Of a stretch of DNA of 64,000 nt, positions 44,525 to 52,954 are shown in pieces. The notes under the pieces were generated by a model. That model was not told where the DNA came from, ran no database searches, and was given only the letters and a program-made list of their open reading frames with translations. This stretch comes from CAVPDE01 sp964580575. GTDB taxonomy: Bacteria; Desulfobacterota; DSM-4660; Desulfatiglandales; HGW-15. The stretch's first letter is position 1, and every line of letters begins with the position of its first letter. The stretch lies in contig CAZOLJ010000011.1 in the NCBI GenBank assembly GCA_964580575.1, forward strand, positions 1-64,000, read 5' to 3'. The position numbers and the translations under genes were made by a program.

Positions 44525-45676
44525 TCACTCCAAGGGGCAGGAAGGAAGGTTCAAGAGAAATTCGGGAGTCTCAGACCATGAATATCCCTTGAGGAAGGCC
44601 CCGGTGTTAAGGTCTTCACTGGAGGAGAGGACAATGGCGGTAGACGAAACCGGTCGGGACTCCACGACCATGAGTTTCCCCACAGTGTAATCGTAGAGTT
44701 TCGTCCCTTCAGTAAGCTCTTTCCAGAAATCGACGAGATATTCATTCCTAGACAAGGTGGTTCCGACTTCATTGACGATTTCTTGGAAGTTGCTCATTCT
44801 GAAGGCGGGTGCAGAGATTCTGATGATTCTGACCACATCGAAAACTTGTCCCCGCTGAACGCCGTCCTTGAACCCGGCATCGAGATACACCACTGAATAG
44901 GGTCCAACGATTTTTCTGTCGTCTTTGACTGCGACGATGTTGCCGTAAAGCTTTGGATCCGTTGCCATAGGCTGCACGCATTTGGACATCGGTTCAAAGG
45001 GAAGAACAATGGCGCCGACCCCGAACTCAATCCAGACCTCCGTGACCTCTGCAAGAAAGAAGTCCTCCTTGAGAGGCTCTTTCACCACCACTGCGCCGCG
45101 GAAACTGATGATTTCTCCCATCAGCCGGTCCGTGAGAGGGTGCCGGACAGTCATGGGCCTGGCTACCCTGAATTCATCCCCCGGCTTCACGTCCGCTCTA
45201 TTCTTGAAATTGATGAAAACCTTGTCGCCCTTTTCTGCGCCCAGTTCAGACTTTGTACTTGCGTAGATCTCGCCCCAGGGTTCCACTTTGGTGAGAGAAA
45301 GGTATCCCATAGTAGCAGGATTGGTGAGGAGGCCCAGATCAATCCCTTTCATTTTAGGGACAGGCTTTGCCGCTTCTTTAGAGGGTTTTTCAGCGACCTT
45401 TTTCTTGGCCATGTCTTCTTTTTCAATCAGTGTGATCACATCTCCAGGTTCCAGCAGATGTGGATTGGTCACAAAAGGATTCATTTCCCACAATTTTGGC
45501 CAAAGAGTAGAGTCGCCGTAATATTTTTCACAAATTGACCAGAGCGTGTCGCCCCTCTGAACCTTGTGAGTCGAGGGTTGTGCTGTGAGATCTGTTGGAA
45601 TTGCAATGAGAATCAGGCTCAAAATCATGAAAACCGACGCGATGGCCTTGCCTTTTGTTTTCACTTTGTCGATCAT
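44525..45676 (-). CDS. LysM-domain exported protein
   Basis: 383-aa exported protein. A signal peptide or anchor spans about residues 10-30, followed by one LysM domain (H-K-V-Q-R-G-D-T-L-W-S-I-C...P-G-D-V-I-T-L, residues 37-84) that binds peptidoglycan. The rest (residues 110-383) is a mostly beta, soluble region without a recognised domain, containing repeated G-D-x-F/V motifs. The protein probably sits at the cell wall; enzyme activity is not evident. It is transcribed toward dprA-topA, with 128 bp between. Confidence 0.8.
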   Translation of the reverse strand: MIDKVKTKGKAIASVFMILSLILIAIPTDLTAQPSTHKVQRGDTLWSICEKYYGDSTLWPKLWEMNPFVTNPHLLEPGDVITLIEKEDMAKKKVAEKPSKEAAKPVPKMKGIDLGLLTNPATMGYLSLTKVEPWGEIYASTKSELGAEKGDKVFINFKNRADVKPGDEFRVARPMTVRHPLTDRLMGEIISFRGAVVVKEPLKEDFFLAEVTEVWIEFGVGAIVLPFEPMSKCVQPMATDPKLYGNIVAVKDDRKIVGPYSVVYLDAGFKDGVQRGQVFDVVRIIRISAPAFRMSNFQEIVNEVGTTLSRNEYLVDFWKELTEGTKLYDYTVGKLMVVESRPVSSTAIVLSSSEDLNTGAFLKGYSWSETPEFLLNLPSCPLE

Positions 45677-45871
45677 GGCTTGTCACCCGATAAATTATAA
45701 TGGATATAAGCTACAGATTTTATTAACATTTGTCAAGTTTTTTGTGGGGAAGATAAAAAGAATCCATTTTTGCCCATTCTTCTGCACAGGTCTCGGACGA
45801 GGTCAATCGTGCAGGATACGGTCTTGCGGAGCTTTCTGGGCAGTTGGTAACTCGTTGTATACAAGTAATAT

Positions 45872-46042
45872 TCATTCTTCGGCAGTCAAAAGATCAAAGG
45901 CGGTCGGTCCGGCTACGATCCTCAGCCCGCTGTCAAGGGCAATGACGTAGAGTCCGAGTTTCGAATCCGTCTTCAACACAATCGTGCCCTCAGCACCGCG
46001 ATACCCTTTGGTCATTCTGATACGAGTTCCTTCTTTGAGCAT
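45872..46042 (-). CDS. Small KOW-like hypothetical protein
   Basis: 56-aa protein starting at ATG 46042 with AGGAAAGG upstream. Composition is that of a small beta barrel: G-T-R-I-R-M-T-K-G-Y-R-G-A-E-G-T-I near the start resembles a KOW or SH3-like turn, followed by a strand pair L-Y-V-I-A-L-D-S-G-L-R-I-V. The open frame extends upstream to 46150 into repeat DNA and should be ignored. Function unknown; an RNA- or DNA-binding role would be speculative. Confidence 0.5.
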   Translation of the reverse strand: MLKEGTRIRMTKGYRGAEGTIVLKTDSKLGLYVIALDSGLRIVAGPTAFDLLTAEE

Positions 46043-46116
46043 AATCCAGCGATCCTTTCCTGTTTGATTGGCAGATTGGAAAAAATCATCGCCCTGAGTC
46101 GGATTCTCTTCCAATG

Positions 46117-46210
46117 ACACAGGCACAGAGATGCAAGGGCACACAGGCACAAAGGGATATAATCGTTTTTCAGCTTTGTGCCTTTACCCCTCTGTCCCTT
46201 TGTGCCTGCA
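46117..46210. repeat. GGCACAAAGGG word-repeat palindrome, copy 4
   Basis: Left arm words CACAGGCACAGAGATGC and GGGCACACAGGCACAAAGGG (46119-46157), right arm words CTTTGTGCCTTTACCCC and CTGTCCCTTTGTGCCTG (46173-46208). Same class as 23036, 35731 and 38939; it separates two small genes. Confidence 0.75.
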
Positions 46211-46243
46211 CCGTGCCCAGGCCGAAAAAACAAGAAGTCACTT

Positions 46244-46552
46244 CTACTCGGTTGCGGCAGGAGCCTTTTCCTTTTTCACCTTCTCTTTCTTCTTAGGTTT
46301 TTCTTTGGGTTTTTGCTCTTCCTTGGGCGGTTCTGCCGCAGGCACCGGCTTTTTCACTTTTTCTTTTGGGGTGGCTGCCACCAGCCTTTTTTCCCGCCGG
46401 CTGAGTTCCGCCTTGATATGGCGAAGAATAGGATCCTTTTCAATGACCGAAGGCTCGCTCCCTTTCCCCTTCAGGAAGACGTACCGCTTGGCAACGGCAT
46501 CCTTGTAAGACGCGATTTGAGCCTCTCTGACGCTTTTGTCTCTTACTGCCAT
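46244..46552 (-). CDS. Small lysine-rich hypothetical protein
   Basis: 102-aa protein. The first 58 residues are mixed and helical (V-R-E-A-Q-I-A-S-Y-K-D-A-V-A-K-R), the rest is a low-complexity K/E/P/A tail (for example K-E-K-P-K-K-K-E-K-V-K-K-E). The tail suggests an unstructured, nucleic-acid- or envelope-associated protein. No family recognised. It lies downstream of lgt in the same direction, 127 bp away. The reading frame is plausible but unsupported by homology that I can recall. Confidence 0.5.
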   Translation of the reverse strand: MAVRDKSVREAQIASYKDAVAKRYVFLKGKGSEPSVIEKDPILRHIKAELSRREKRLVAATPKEKVKKPVPAAEPPKEEQKPKEKPKKKEKVKKEKAPAATE

Positions 46553-46679
46553 GAATCAAACCTCCCTTTGTTGGCAAAGAGCTCGAATCGGTGAGCCGGA
46601 AGGAGTTGAATTTTTCCTTCGCTCGCCGCTTTGCCCTGAGCCATGGTTTTCTCGAGAAGCCGCTTTCCCGGCCTCTGGG

Positions 46680-47477
46680 TTACGCTGCCGCTCCACCCTC
46701 TTTCTTTTTGTGTTTGCGCTCCCACCGTGACCGCAAGACCAGAAGCGCTGTCACGGACCCTATGAGAAGCAACGTGGCTACGAGCTGGGTCGCGCTCATA
46801 TCGGTTCCTGGAACAAATCCTCTCTCGTCCCCCCTGAACCTCTCTGCGAGGAGGCGAGCCGTGCTGTGCAGAATCAAATACCAAAGGAAGACCTGTCCCT
46901 CGAACTTGCGCTTTCCGTGAAGAAAGAGCAGGACCAGAAAGATCGCAAGCCCGCCGAAGGCTTCAAAGATCTGGGTCGGATAGAGAGGGATGTAAAGAGG
47001 CGCAAGGGATTTCGGATGGGTAAACACCACGCCCCAGGACGTGCCCGTGGGCTGACCGTAGCAGCAGCCGGCCATGTGGCACCCGATGCGGCCGATGGCC
47101 TGGCCAAGAGCCAGCGAGGGTGCCCAGAGGTCGCCGATGGACCAGAAGGAGAGGTGGTGGTGCTTGAGATACCAGAGCATGGCTGCGGCGGTTGCAACCA
47201 GTCCGCCTGAAAAGACAAGGCCCCCTTGCCACAGTTTGACGATGTCCAGAAGGTTGGTTTTATAGTAGGAAAAATTGATGAGCACATAGAACAATCGTGA
47301 TCCGATGATGGCCCAGACGATCATCACAAAAGCCATGTCCATCACCTGCTGCGAAGGAACTCCTTGACGCTTGCCTAACTTGATCGCAGTCCAGATTCCC
47401 ACGGCAAAACCGAGGGCGACAAAAAAGCCGTAGGTGTGAATGGTGAAAGGGCCTATGGAAATCAGATCAGGAAACAT
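46680..47477 (-). CDS. lgt: Phosphatidylglycerol--prolipoprotein diacylglyceryl transferase
   Basis: 265-aa inner-membrane enzyme that adds the diacylglyceryl group to lipoprotein precursors, the first step of lipoprotein maturation. Seven hydrophobic helices fit. The Lgt signature is present as G-R-I-G-C-H-M-A-G-C-C-Y-G (residues near 128-140), and the N-terminal P-D-L-I-S-I-G-P-F-T-I-H-T-Y-G-F matches. The catalytic histidine-containing Y-G-F and the R-F-x-R-x-x segment (A-E-R-F-R-G-D-E-R-G) are there. It is placed six bases after lspA, which performs the next step. Confidence 0.96.
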   Translation of the reverse strand: MFPDLISIGPFTIHTYGFFVALGFAVGIWTAIKLGKRQGVPSQQVMDMAFVMIVWAIIGSRLFYVLINFSYYKTNLLDIVKLWQGGLVFSGGLVATAAAMLWYLKHHHLSFWSIGDLWAPSLALGQAIGRIGCHMAGCCYGQPTGTSWGVVFTHPKSLAPLYIPLYPTQIFEAFGGLAIFLVLLFLHGKRKFEGQVFLWYLILHSTARLLAERFRGDERGFVPGTDMSATQLVATLLLIGSVTALLVLRSRWERKHKKKEGGAAA

Positions 47478-47482
47478 CGTGT

Positions 47483-47989
47483 CTAAACCTTCTTGTCCTT
47501 AAAAGCAGGATGAAAGAGGAGACTGCCCGCCAGCCAGAGGGTTCCCACGGTAATCGCGGAATCCGCCACATTGAAGGCGGGCCAGTGGTGAGGGCCTATG
47601 TAGAAGTCGAGAAAATCAATGACTTCTCCGAGCCGGATCCGATCAACCAGGTTTCCCGTGGCTCCTCCCAGGATCAGGGAGAGAGGGAACGCGATCGCTC
47701 TTTCTTCTGATTTCAGTCTGCAAAACCAGAACAACATTAAAGCGACCGCTCCGAGGGTTGCGCCAAGGAGCAGGATGCCCACCCAATCCGCACCCGGTCG
47801 GTTCATGATACCGAAAGCCATACCCTTGTTTCGTATGTGAACGAGGTTGAAAAAGCCGCTGACCAGGGTCTTGGTTTCGTACAAGGGAAACCGCGTCGCA
47901 ATCAGATATTTCGTGGTCTGATCGAGAGCCAGGACCGCAAGAGCCGGCCACAGAAGAAACGTTCTTTTCAAAAACACACTCGACTCCAA
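47483..47989 (-). CDS. lspA: Lipoprotein signal peptidase II
   Basis: 168-aa aspartyl protease of the inner membrane that removes signal peptides from diacylated lipoproteins. Four helices are visible. The two catalytic aspartates are in G-N-L-V-D-R-I-R (near residue 117) and F-N-V-A-D-S-A-I (near residue 140). The usual ileS-lspA order is kept, but a 285-bp inverted-repeat element lies between the ileS stop and this start, so lspA translation is no longer directly coupled to ileS. Confidence 0.95.
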   Translation of the reverse strand: MESSVFLKRTFLLWPALAVLALDQTTKYLIATRFPLYETKTLVSGFFNLVHIRNKGMAFGIMNRPGADWVGILLLGATLGAVALMLFWFCRLKSEERAIAFPLSLILGGATGNLVDRIRLGEVIDFLDFYIGPHHWPAFNVADSAITVGTLWLAGSLLFHPAFKDKKV

Positions 47990-47995
47990 TTCTAA

Positions 47996-48280
47996 CAGTT
48001 TAGCTCTTTGAAATAAACACAGTAAAAGGCCATGGGGGTCCCTCTAAAAACAGAACAACGAAGACGCCACACTTCAATGGCAAGCTGTAGGCCATGGGTG
48101 AGGCGGGCGGAGGGCTACCGGGGAACTCGCCACATAATACCCAGCTGGCAGGTGCCGGTGAAAGCTCGCCGCCCGCCTTCGCTGCCCCTTATCTGCAGAG
48201 TCTTTCCCGCGCCCTCTTCGTTTTCTGTTTTTAGAGGGACCCCCATGGCCTGAGCCATCCATTTCAAAGAGCTAAACTGT
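47996..48280. mobile_element. TA-flanked MITE-like inverted-repeat element within the ileS-lspA operon
   Basis: 285-bp element with long terminal inverted repeats of about 70 bp: the outer 20 bases (ACAGTTTAGCTCTTTG...) match perfectly, then after a variable stretch a further 28 bases (GGCCATGGGGGTCCCTCT...) match perfectly, then AACGAAGA. Both ends are bordered by TA (47994-47995 and 48281-48282), as expected for TA-duplicating insertion by IS630/mariner-type elements, and a wider CCAATTC occurs on both sides. The interior has another stem (GAGGCGGGCGG/CCGCCCGCC at about 48101-48111 and 48170-48179) but no protein-coding frame. The ileS stop codon TAA is composed of the TA plus the first element base. 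A structured RNA role is an alternative. Confidence 0.75.
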
Positions 48281-51066
48281 TACCCCAATTCCGCCAAAGC
48301 GTCGAGACATCTCTTGCACAGCGCGGGTTGGTCATGACTCGCGCCGACCGTGGGGTCGTGCACCCAGCAGCGCTCGCACCGCGGATCCTTGCTCATCCCG
48401 ACCTTGACCCTGATCCCTTCTCCTTCGTACCCTGCCGTCACCTGCTCCAAAGGAAGGGTCGTGACCGAGGAGACAATAAAGAGGAAGGGCAAGACCTCGC
48501 GGTAAGGCTCCAGGTGCGCAAGAAGGTCGGCAGGCAAGCCGAGGGTAAGGGAAGCTTCGAGAGAGTGCCCGATGGTTTTGTTTTTTCTCTCGATCTCCAT
48601 GGCCTTGGTGACTTCCTTCCGAACCTTCAGAATATGCTCCCACCGTTCCGCTAATGCCGCATTCTTGTATTCGTTCTTTATGGGGAGAAAGGTTTCCATG
48701 TGAATGCTGGCGCTGCGGTTTTGTCCTCCCATGGCCTGCCAGATTTCATCGGCCGTGAAGGAAAGGACCGGCGCCATGAGCCTCACCAGGACCTCCAAGA
48801 TTTCGTGCAAAGCGCTCTGCGCCGACCGCCTCGCCCCGGATCGAGCCGGCGACACGTAGAGACGATCCTTGAGGATGTCGAGATAAAACGCGGAAAGATC
48901 GAGTACGCAGAAATTGTGGAGGTTGTGAAAGACCGGGTGAAACTCGAAAGCGTCATAGGCCTTCTGCACACGCTCGCTGAGCTCCTGGAGGCGGTGGAGA
49001 ACCCACTGATCCAGTTCCTCCATCTGGGCGTAAGGCACTCGATCCTTCGATGGATCAAAATCATAGAGATTTCCCAGAAGGAATCGGCAGGTGTTTCGAA
49101 TCCGGCGGTAAGCCTCCACCAGCCGCTGGAGGATCTCATCGGAGAGGCGGATGTTGTCTCGAAAGTCCTCGCCCGCCACCCAGAGCCGGATGATCTCGGC
49201 CCCGTACTTCTTGATCAGATCCTCGGGCGCAATCACGTTTCCGGCCGATTTGTGCATTGCTTTGCCGGTGCCGTCCACCACAAAACCGTGGGTGAGGACG
49301 CTCCGGTAGGGCGCCCGGCCCCGCGTTCCCACAGAACAGAGAAGGGAACTGTGGAACCAGCCGCGATGCTGGTCGCTGCCCTCCAGGTAGAGATCGGAAG
49401 GGCTTTCCAGATAGTCTCTGGCTTCCATGCACGCAGCGTAGCTCACACCGGAATCGAACCAGACATCCAGGATGTCCGTCTCCTTTTTGAAGCGATTGGA
49501 GCCGCACTGCCCGCAACGGGTGCCGGCGGGCAGGAGTTTTTCCTCCGGTTCGATGAACCAGATGTCGGCTCCGGCCTTCTCGACCAGGCCGACAAGGTGA
49601 TCCAGGATCTTTTGCGACAGAAGGGGCTTTCCGCACTCGATGCAGCTGAACAGGGTGATGGGGACTCCCCAAGCCCTCTGACGGGAGATGCACCAGTCCG
49701 GCCTGTTTTCGATGAGCCCGTAAATGCGGTCCTGTCCCCAATTCGGAATCCAGGAAACGTCCTTGATCGCCTTGAGCGCGTCTTTCCGGAGCCCGGTCTT
49801 GTCCATGGAGATGAACCACTGCTCGGTGGACCGGAAAATCACGGGATTCTTGCACCGCCAGCAGTGAGGGTATTCGTGGGAGAGGTTCTGCTCCTTGAGC
49901 AGAGCGCCTGCTTCCTTCAGCTTCTTGTTCACGGCGGCATTGGCCTCGAAAACCTGGAGACCAGAGAAAAAGGCAACGTCTTTCGTGAAACGGCCTTCGT
50001 CGTCCACTGGAGAATAGACGTCCAGGTGGTAGTGCAAACCGGTTTCGTAGTCTTCCCTGCCATGGCCGGGCGCCGTGTGAACGCACCCGGTCCCTGCATC
50101 CAGGGTCACGTAAGGGGCGAGGACAATCAGGGATTCCCTTTCGTAAAGGGGGTGCCTGGCCTTCAGGTTCTCCATGCGCCGGGGGTCCAGTTCTGCGATG
50201 ACCCGGTAACCTCGAATTCCAAACGTGTCCATGCAGAGGTCCATCAGCCCTTTGGCGAGAATCAGGACCTGATCGTTGCCAGTGTCCACGGCCACGTAGT
50301 CGAGATCTGGATGGAGTGCGATCGCGAGATTGGCCGGGATGGTCCAGGGCGTGGTGGTCCAGATCACGACGAACACGTTCTTCCCTTTGAGCGCAGGAAC
50401 GCTTGGGCTGAGATCCGTGATCATCGGAAACTTGACGAAGATGGAAGGGGAGGCGTGAGCCTCGTACTCCACCTCCGCCTCTGCAAGGGCGGTTTTGCAG
50501 GAGATGCACCAGTAAATGGGTTTCTTGCTCTTGATGACGCTCCCCTTGAGGTAGAACCTTCCGAACTCCCGCACAATGGTGGCCTCGTAGGGAAAAGCCA
50601 TGGTGAGGTAGGGATTGTTCCATTCCCCGAGAACTCCGAGCCGCTTGAATTCGCTGCGCTGGATGTCGATCCACTTCTCTGCGTACTTGCGGCAGTACTT
50701 CCGCACCTCCGCCTGAGCCATGCCGGTTTTCCTGGATCCCAGTTCGGTGTCTACCTTGTGCTCGATGGGAAGCCCGTGACAATCCCAGCCCGGAACATAG
50801 GGTGCATCGAAACCGGCCATCTGCCTGGACTTGACGATCAGGTCTTTGAGAATCTTGTTGAAGGCCGTGCCCATGTGAATGTGGCCGTTGGCATAAGGGG
50901 GGCCGTCGTGAAGGGTATATTTTTTCCTGCCTTTGGACGTCTCCCGTATCCGGTCATAGAGTTTCTGCGTTTCCCATCGTTCGATCATCTCCGGTTCTTT
51001 CTTGACCAGATTGGCTTTCATGGGAAAATCAGTTTTGGGCAAGTTCAGCGTTTCCTTGTAATCCAT
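48280..51066 (-). CDS. ileS: Isoleucine--tRNA ligase
   Basis: 928-aa class Ia synthetase with editing domain. The HIGH motif is G-H-I-H-M-G-T near residue 60; the KMSKS loop is written K-A-M-H-K-S-A-G-N (near residue 605), a variant seen in bacterial IleS. The zinc-binding C-terminal tail C-E-R-C...C-K-R-C is intact near residue 900. ATG 51066 is preferred because GGAGG sits eight bases before it; the ATG at 51081 lacks a site. The stop codon coincides with the boundary of the inverted-repeat element at 47996-48280, so the last residues may differ slightly from the ancestral end. Confidence 0.95.
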   Translation of the reverse strand: MDYKETLNLPKTDFPMKANLVKKEPEMIERWETQKLYDRIRETSKGRKKYTLHDGPPYANGHIHMGTAFNKILKDLIVKSRQMAGFDAPYVPGWDCHGLPIEHKVDTELGSRKTGMAQAEVRKYCRKYAEKWIDIQRSEFKRLGVLGEWNNPYLTMAFPYEATIVREFGRFYLKGSVIKSKKPIYWCISCKTALAEAEVEYEAHASPSIFVKFPMITDLSPSVPALKGKNVFVVIWTTTPWTIPANLAIALHPDLDYVAVDTGNDQVLILAKGLMDLCMDTFGIRGYRVIAELDPRRMENLKARHPLYERESLIVLAPYVTLDAGTGCVHTAPGHGREDYETGLHYHLDVYSPVDDEGRFTKDVAFFSGLQVFEANAAVNKKLKEAGALLKEQNLSHEYPHCWRCKNPVIFRSTEQWFISMDKTGLRKDALKAIKDVSWIPNWGQDRIYGLIENRPDWCISRQRAWGVPITLFSCIECGKPLLSQKILDHLVGLVEKAGADIWFIEPEEKLLPAGTRCGQCGSNRFKKETDILDVWFDSGVSYAACMEARDYLESPSDLYLEGSDQHRGWFHSSLLCSVGTRGRAPYRSVLTHGFVVDGTGKAMHKSAGNVIAPEDLIKKYGAEIIRLWVAGEDFRDNIRLSDEILQRLVEAYRRIRNTCRFLLGNLYDFDPSKDRVPYAQMEELDQWVLHRLQELSERVQKAYDAFEFHPVFHNLHNFCVLDLSAFYLDILKDRLYVSPARSGARRSAQSALHEILEVLVRLMAPVLSFTADEIWQAMGGQNRSASIHMETFLPIKNEYKNAALAERWEHILKVRKEVTKAMEIERKNKTIGHSLEASLTLGLPADLLAHLEPYREVLPFLFIVSSVTTLPLEQVTAGYEGEGIRVKVGMSKDPRCERCWVHDPTVGASHDQPALCKRCLDALAELG

Positions 51067-51136
51067 CAACAAAGCCTCCATCCGAAAAAGTGATGTTTGA
51101 TTAACAGATTCGCGGATTCAAGTCAATGCAGGAGGT

Positions 51137-51469
51137 TCACGTTGCGACGGAGAGCTCTTTGAGCATCTCGTTGACCCATTCGATGACGAAATGCACTTGA
51201 TGAGGTGTGCAGTAGCCCTGGCACGGACAGCGCATGTCGCGGAGAGTGCGGAGATAGAGCTCCGCCTTGAGAAATCGCTGCCCGGTTTCAACGGCAAAGA
51301 CATGAGGCTGGCAGGGGAGGTGCTCCTGCTGGAGGGGAGTGAGGAGAGAATTGGAAACCTTGACCCAGAACAGGGTGTCGATTCCGGAGGAAATCGCTTT
51401 CTCGTTCAGGAATTCGCGGATTCGTTGGAGGTGATCCACGCCGATTTCGTCGATGAGATAAGACTTCAC
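51137..51469 (-). CDS. Hypothetical protein, cysteine-containing
   Basis: 110-aa soluble protein. The first half (Y-L-I-D-E-I-G...L-F-W-V-K-V-S) looks alpha/beta; the second half has several cysteines and histidines (L-P-C-Q-P-H-V-F...R-C-P-C-Q-G-Y-C-T-P-H-Q) that could bind a metal. It starts with GTG overlapping the stop of the upstream membrane-protein gene (GTGA), which supports translation as an operon. I do not recognise the family. It is upstream of ileS but separated by 70 bp. Confidence 0.6.
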   Translation of the reverse strand: MKSYLIDEIGVDHLQRIREFLNEKAISSGIDTLFWVKVSNSLLTPLQQEHLPCQPHVFAVETGQRFLKAELYLRTLRDMRCPCQGYCTPHQVHFVIEWVNEMLKELSVAT

Positions 51470-51801
51470 AGGCCCTTGTCCCCGGCCGATCGTTCCGAGC
51501 GGAGAGCAACCAGGAAAGCGTCCACCACGGAATGGACCCAGAGGATCGCGAAAACCGCCACGATCCCTGCCACAAACAGCAGATCTCCTTGGCTGACCGC
51601 AGCCCCTTGGGGATTTCCCGCAAGGTCAGGCTGCCGGGTCGCGGAGTTGATGATGAAAGCGAGTTTCACGGCTCCTGTCACAAAGAGAAGGAAGACCGAA
51701 CCCGGCAGGAGGACCCCTTTGCTGATTTGCTGATTCAGAATCTGGCCCAGACCCGGGATGACCAGGCCTGAACAAAGAGGAGCGGCGATTGATTTCTTCA
51801 T
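51466..51801 (-). CDS. Small membrane protein
   Basis: 111-aa protein with three hydrophobic segments (about residues 10-28, 30-52 and 75-100) and an N-terminal V-I-P-G-L-G-Q-I-L-N-Q-Q-I-S-K-G pattern similar to small TM2/DUF5683-like membrane proteins. Overlaps the next gene by four bases. Function unknown. Confidence 0.6.
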   Translation of the reverse strand: MKKSIAAPLCSGLVIPGLGQILNQQISKGVLLPGSVFLLFVTGAVKLAFIINSATRQPDLAGNPQGAAVSQGDLLFVAGIVAVFAILWVHSVVDAFLVALRSERSAGDKGL

Positions 51802-51915
51802 AGTCCGTGGGTGCAGTGAAAAGAAGGTTGCAGAACTCTATAAGAAACCTGCGCTGCTGTCAACACACCCCTCTTTCCCGTTGAAATCGCGGCTCGCATC
51901 GGATAATCTTTCTTC

Positions 51916-52908
51916 ATGAAGCATCCTTTCCCGAAATCGACGCCTGTCGCCGAAAAGCTCAAGAGACTTTTCGAGCAGGTGGAGCCCGAAGACACGGTGG
52001 GGATTATGATCAATGCCGATCCGGATGCGATGTCCAGCGCTCTGGCCCTGCAGAGGCTGTTCTGGCGCCGCGTGAAAAAGACCTGGGTTTTTCGCACCAA
52101 TGTGATCAAGAGAGCGGACAATCTGGCCATGATCAAATTGCTCAACATCAAGGAGAAGCACATTCGAAAGCTGAAGCCGGCCCGGATCAGCAAGTGGGCC
52201 ATCGTGGATTCCCAGCCCCATCACCAGGAGGCCTTGAGCAAGTTTCGTTTTGACATCATCATCGACCACCATCCCCTGTCCCCAGGCTCTGCTGCGGCCT
52301 TCGTGGACATTCGGGAGGACTACGGCGCCACGGCCACCATGATGACCGAATACTTGAGAGCGGCAAAGATCAAACCCTCCCCAAGGCTTGCGACCGCCCT
52401 GTTTTACGGGATCAAGACCGACACGGACAACTTTGTGCGTCCCTCTATTCCAAACGACATCGACGCCTTCAGGTATCTTTATCCTTTTGCCAACATCCAC
52501 ATCGTCAAGATGATCGAATCCTCGGAGATGACCAGGAAAACCTTGACCCACTTTAGAGCGGCTATGGAAAGCCTGGTGTTCTTCAAGGACAAGGCGTGGA
52601 TCCACATGGGCAAAGTGAATGACCCGGACATTCTGGTCATCCTGGCCGACTTCTTTCTCAAGTTGGTGGAATCCACGTGGTGCATCGTTTCCGGAGTCTA
52701 CGGCCAGAAGCTGATCGTCATCTTCAGACATGCAGGTTTCCGCCTGGACGCAGGAAAAATCGCTCAGAAGCTTTTCGGACCATGGGGTCCTGCAGGCGGC
52801 CACAAGAGCGCCGCGCGGGCCGAGATTCCCATGGAGGCGATTGCGGTTCCTGCTCAGGAGGAACTGGAATTGAAAGAGTTTGTCCTCAACCGGATTAAAG
52901 AGATGTGA
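51916..52908 (+). CDS. DHH-family phosphoesterase (NrnA-like)
   Basis: 330-aa phosphoesterase of the DHH/DHHA1 family. The first acid motif is N-A-D-P-D-A-M-S-S near residue 35, the name-giving D-H-H is in I-I-I-D-H-H-P near residue 117, and the C-terminal substrate domain ends with G-P-A-G-G-H-K-S-A-A-R. NrnA-type members degrade short oligoribonucleotides or cyclic dinucleotide products and can dephosphorylate PAP. The family usually starts D-x-D-x-x-x-S; here it is D-P-D-A-M-S-S, intact. It is divergent from the small membrane protein gene. Confidence 0.85.
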   Translation: MKHPFPKSTPVAEKLKRLFEQVEPEDTVGIMINADPDAMSSALALQRLFWRRVKKTWVFRTNVIKRADNLAMIKLLNIKEKHIRKLKPARISKWAIVDSQPHHQEALSKFRFDIIIDHHPLSPGSAAAFVDIREDYGATATMMTEYLRAAKIKPSPRLATALFYGIKTDTDNFVRPSIPNDIDAFRYLYPFANIHIVKMIESSEMTRKTLTHFRAAMESLVFFKDKAWIHMGKVNDPDILVILADFFLKLVESTWCIVSGVYGQKLIVIFRHAGFRLDAGKIAQKLFGPWGPAGGHKSAARAEIPMEAIAVPAQEELELKEFVLNRIKEM

Positions 52909-52954
52909 TGGCTCCCTTCATCCACATCCTGACGGAAGAGAAGGGATTTGAGTT

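Noticed and set aside
47996..48280. Retron, group II intron or HEARO-type RNA
   Set aside because: No reverse transcriptase or OrfB-like gene nearby, and TA-flanked long inverted arms fit a MITE better. An RNA function is not excluded.
48700..51093. 797-codon plus-strand frame opposite ileS
   Set aside because: Antisense to ileS, whose motifs are complete; no motif or ribosome site of its own.
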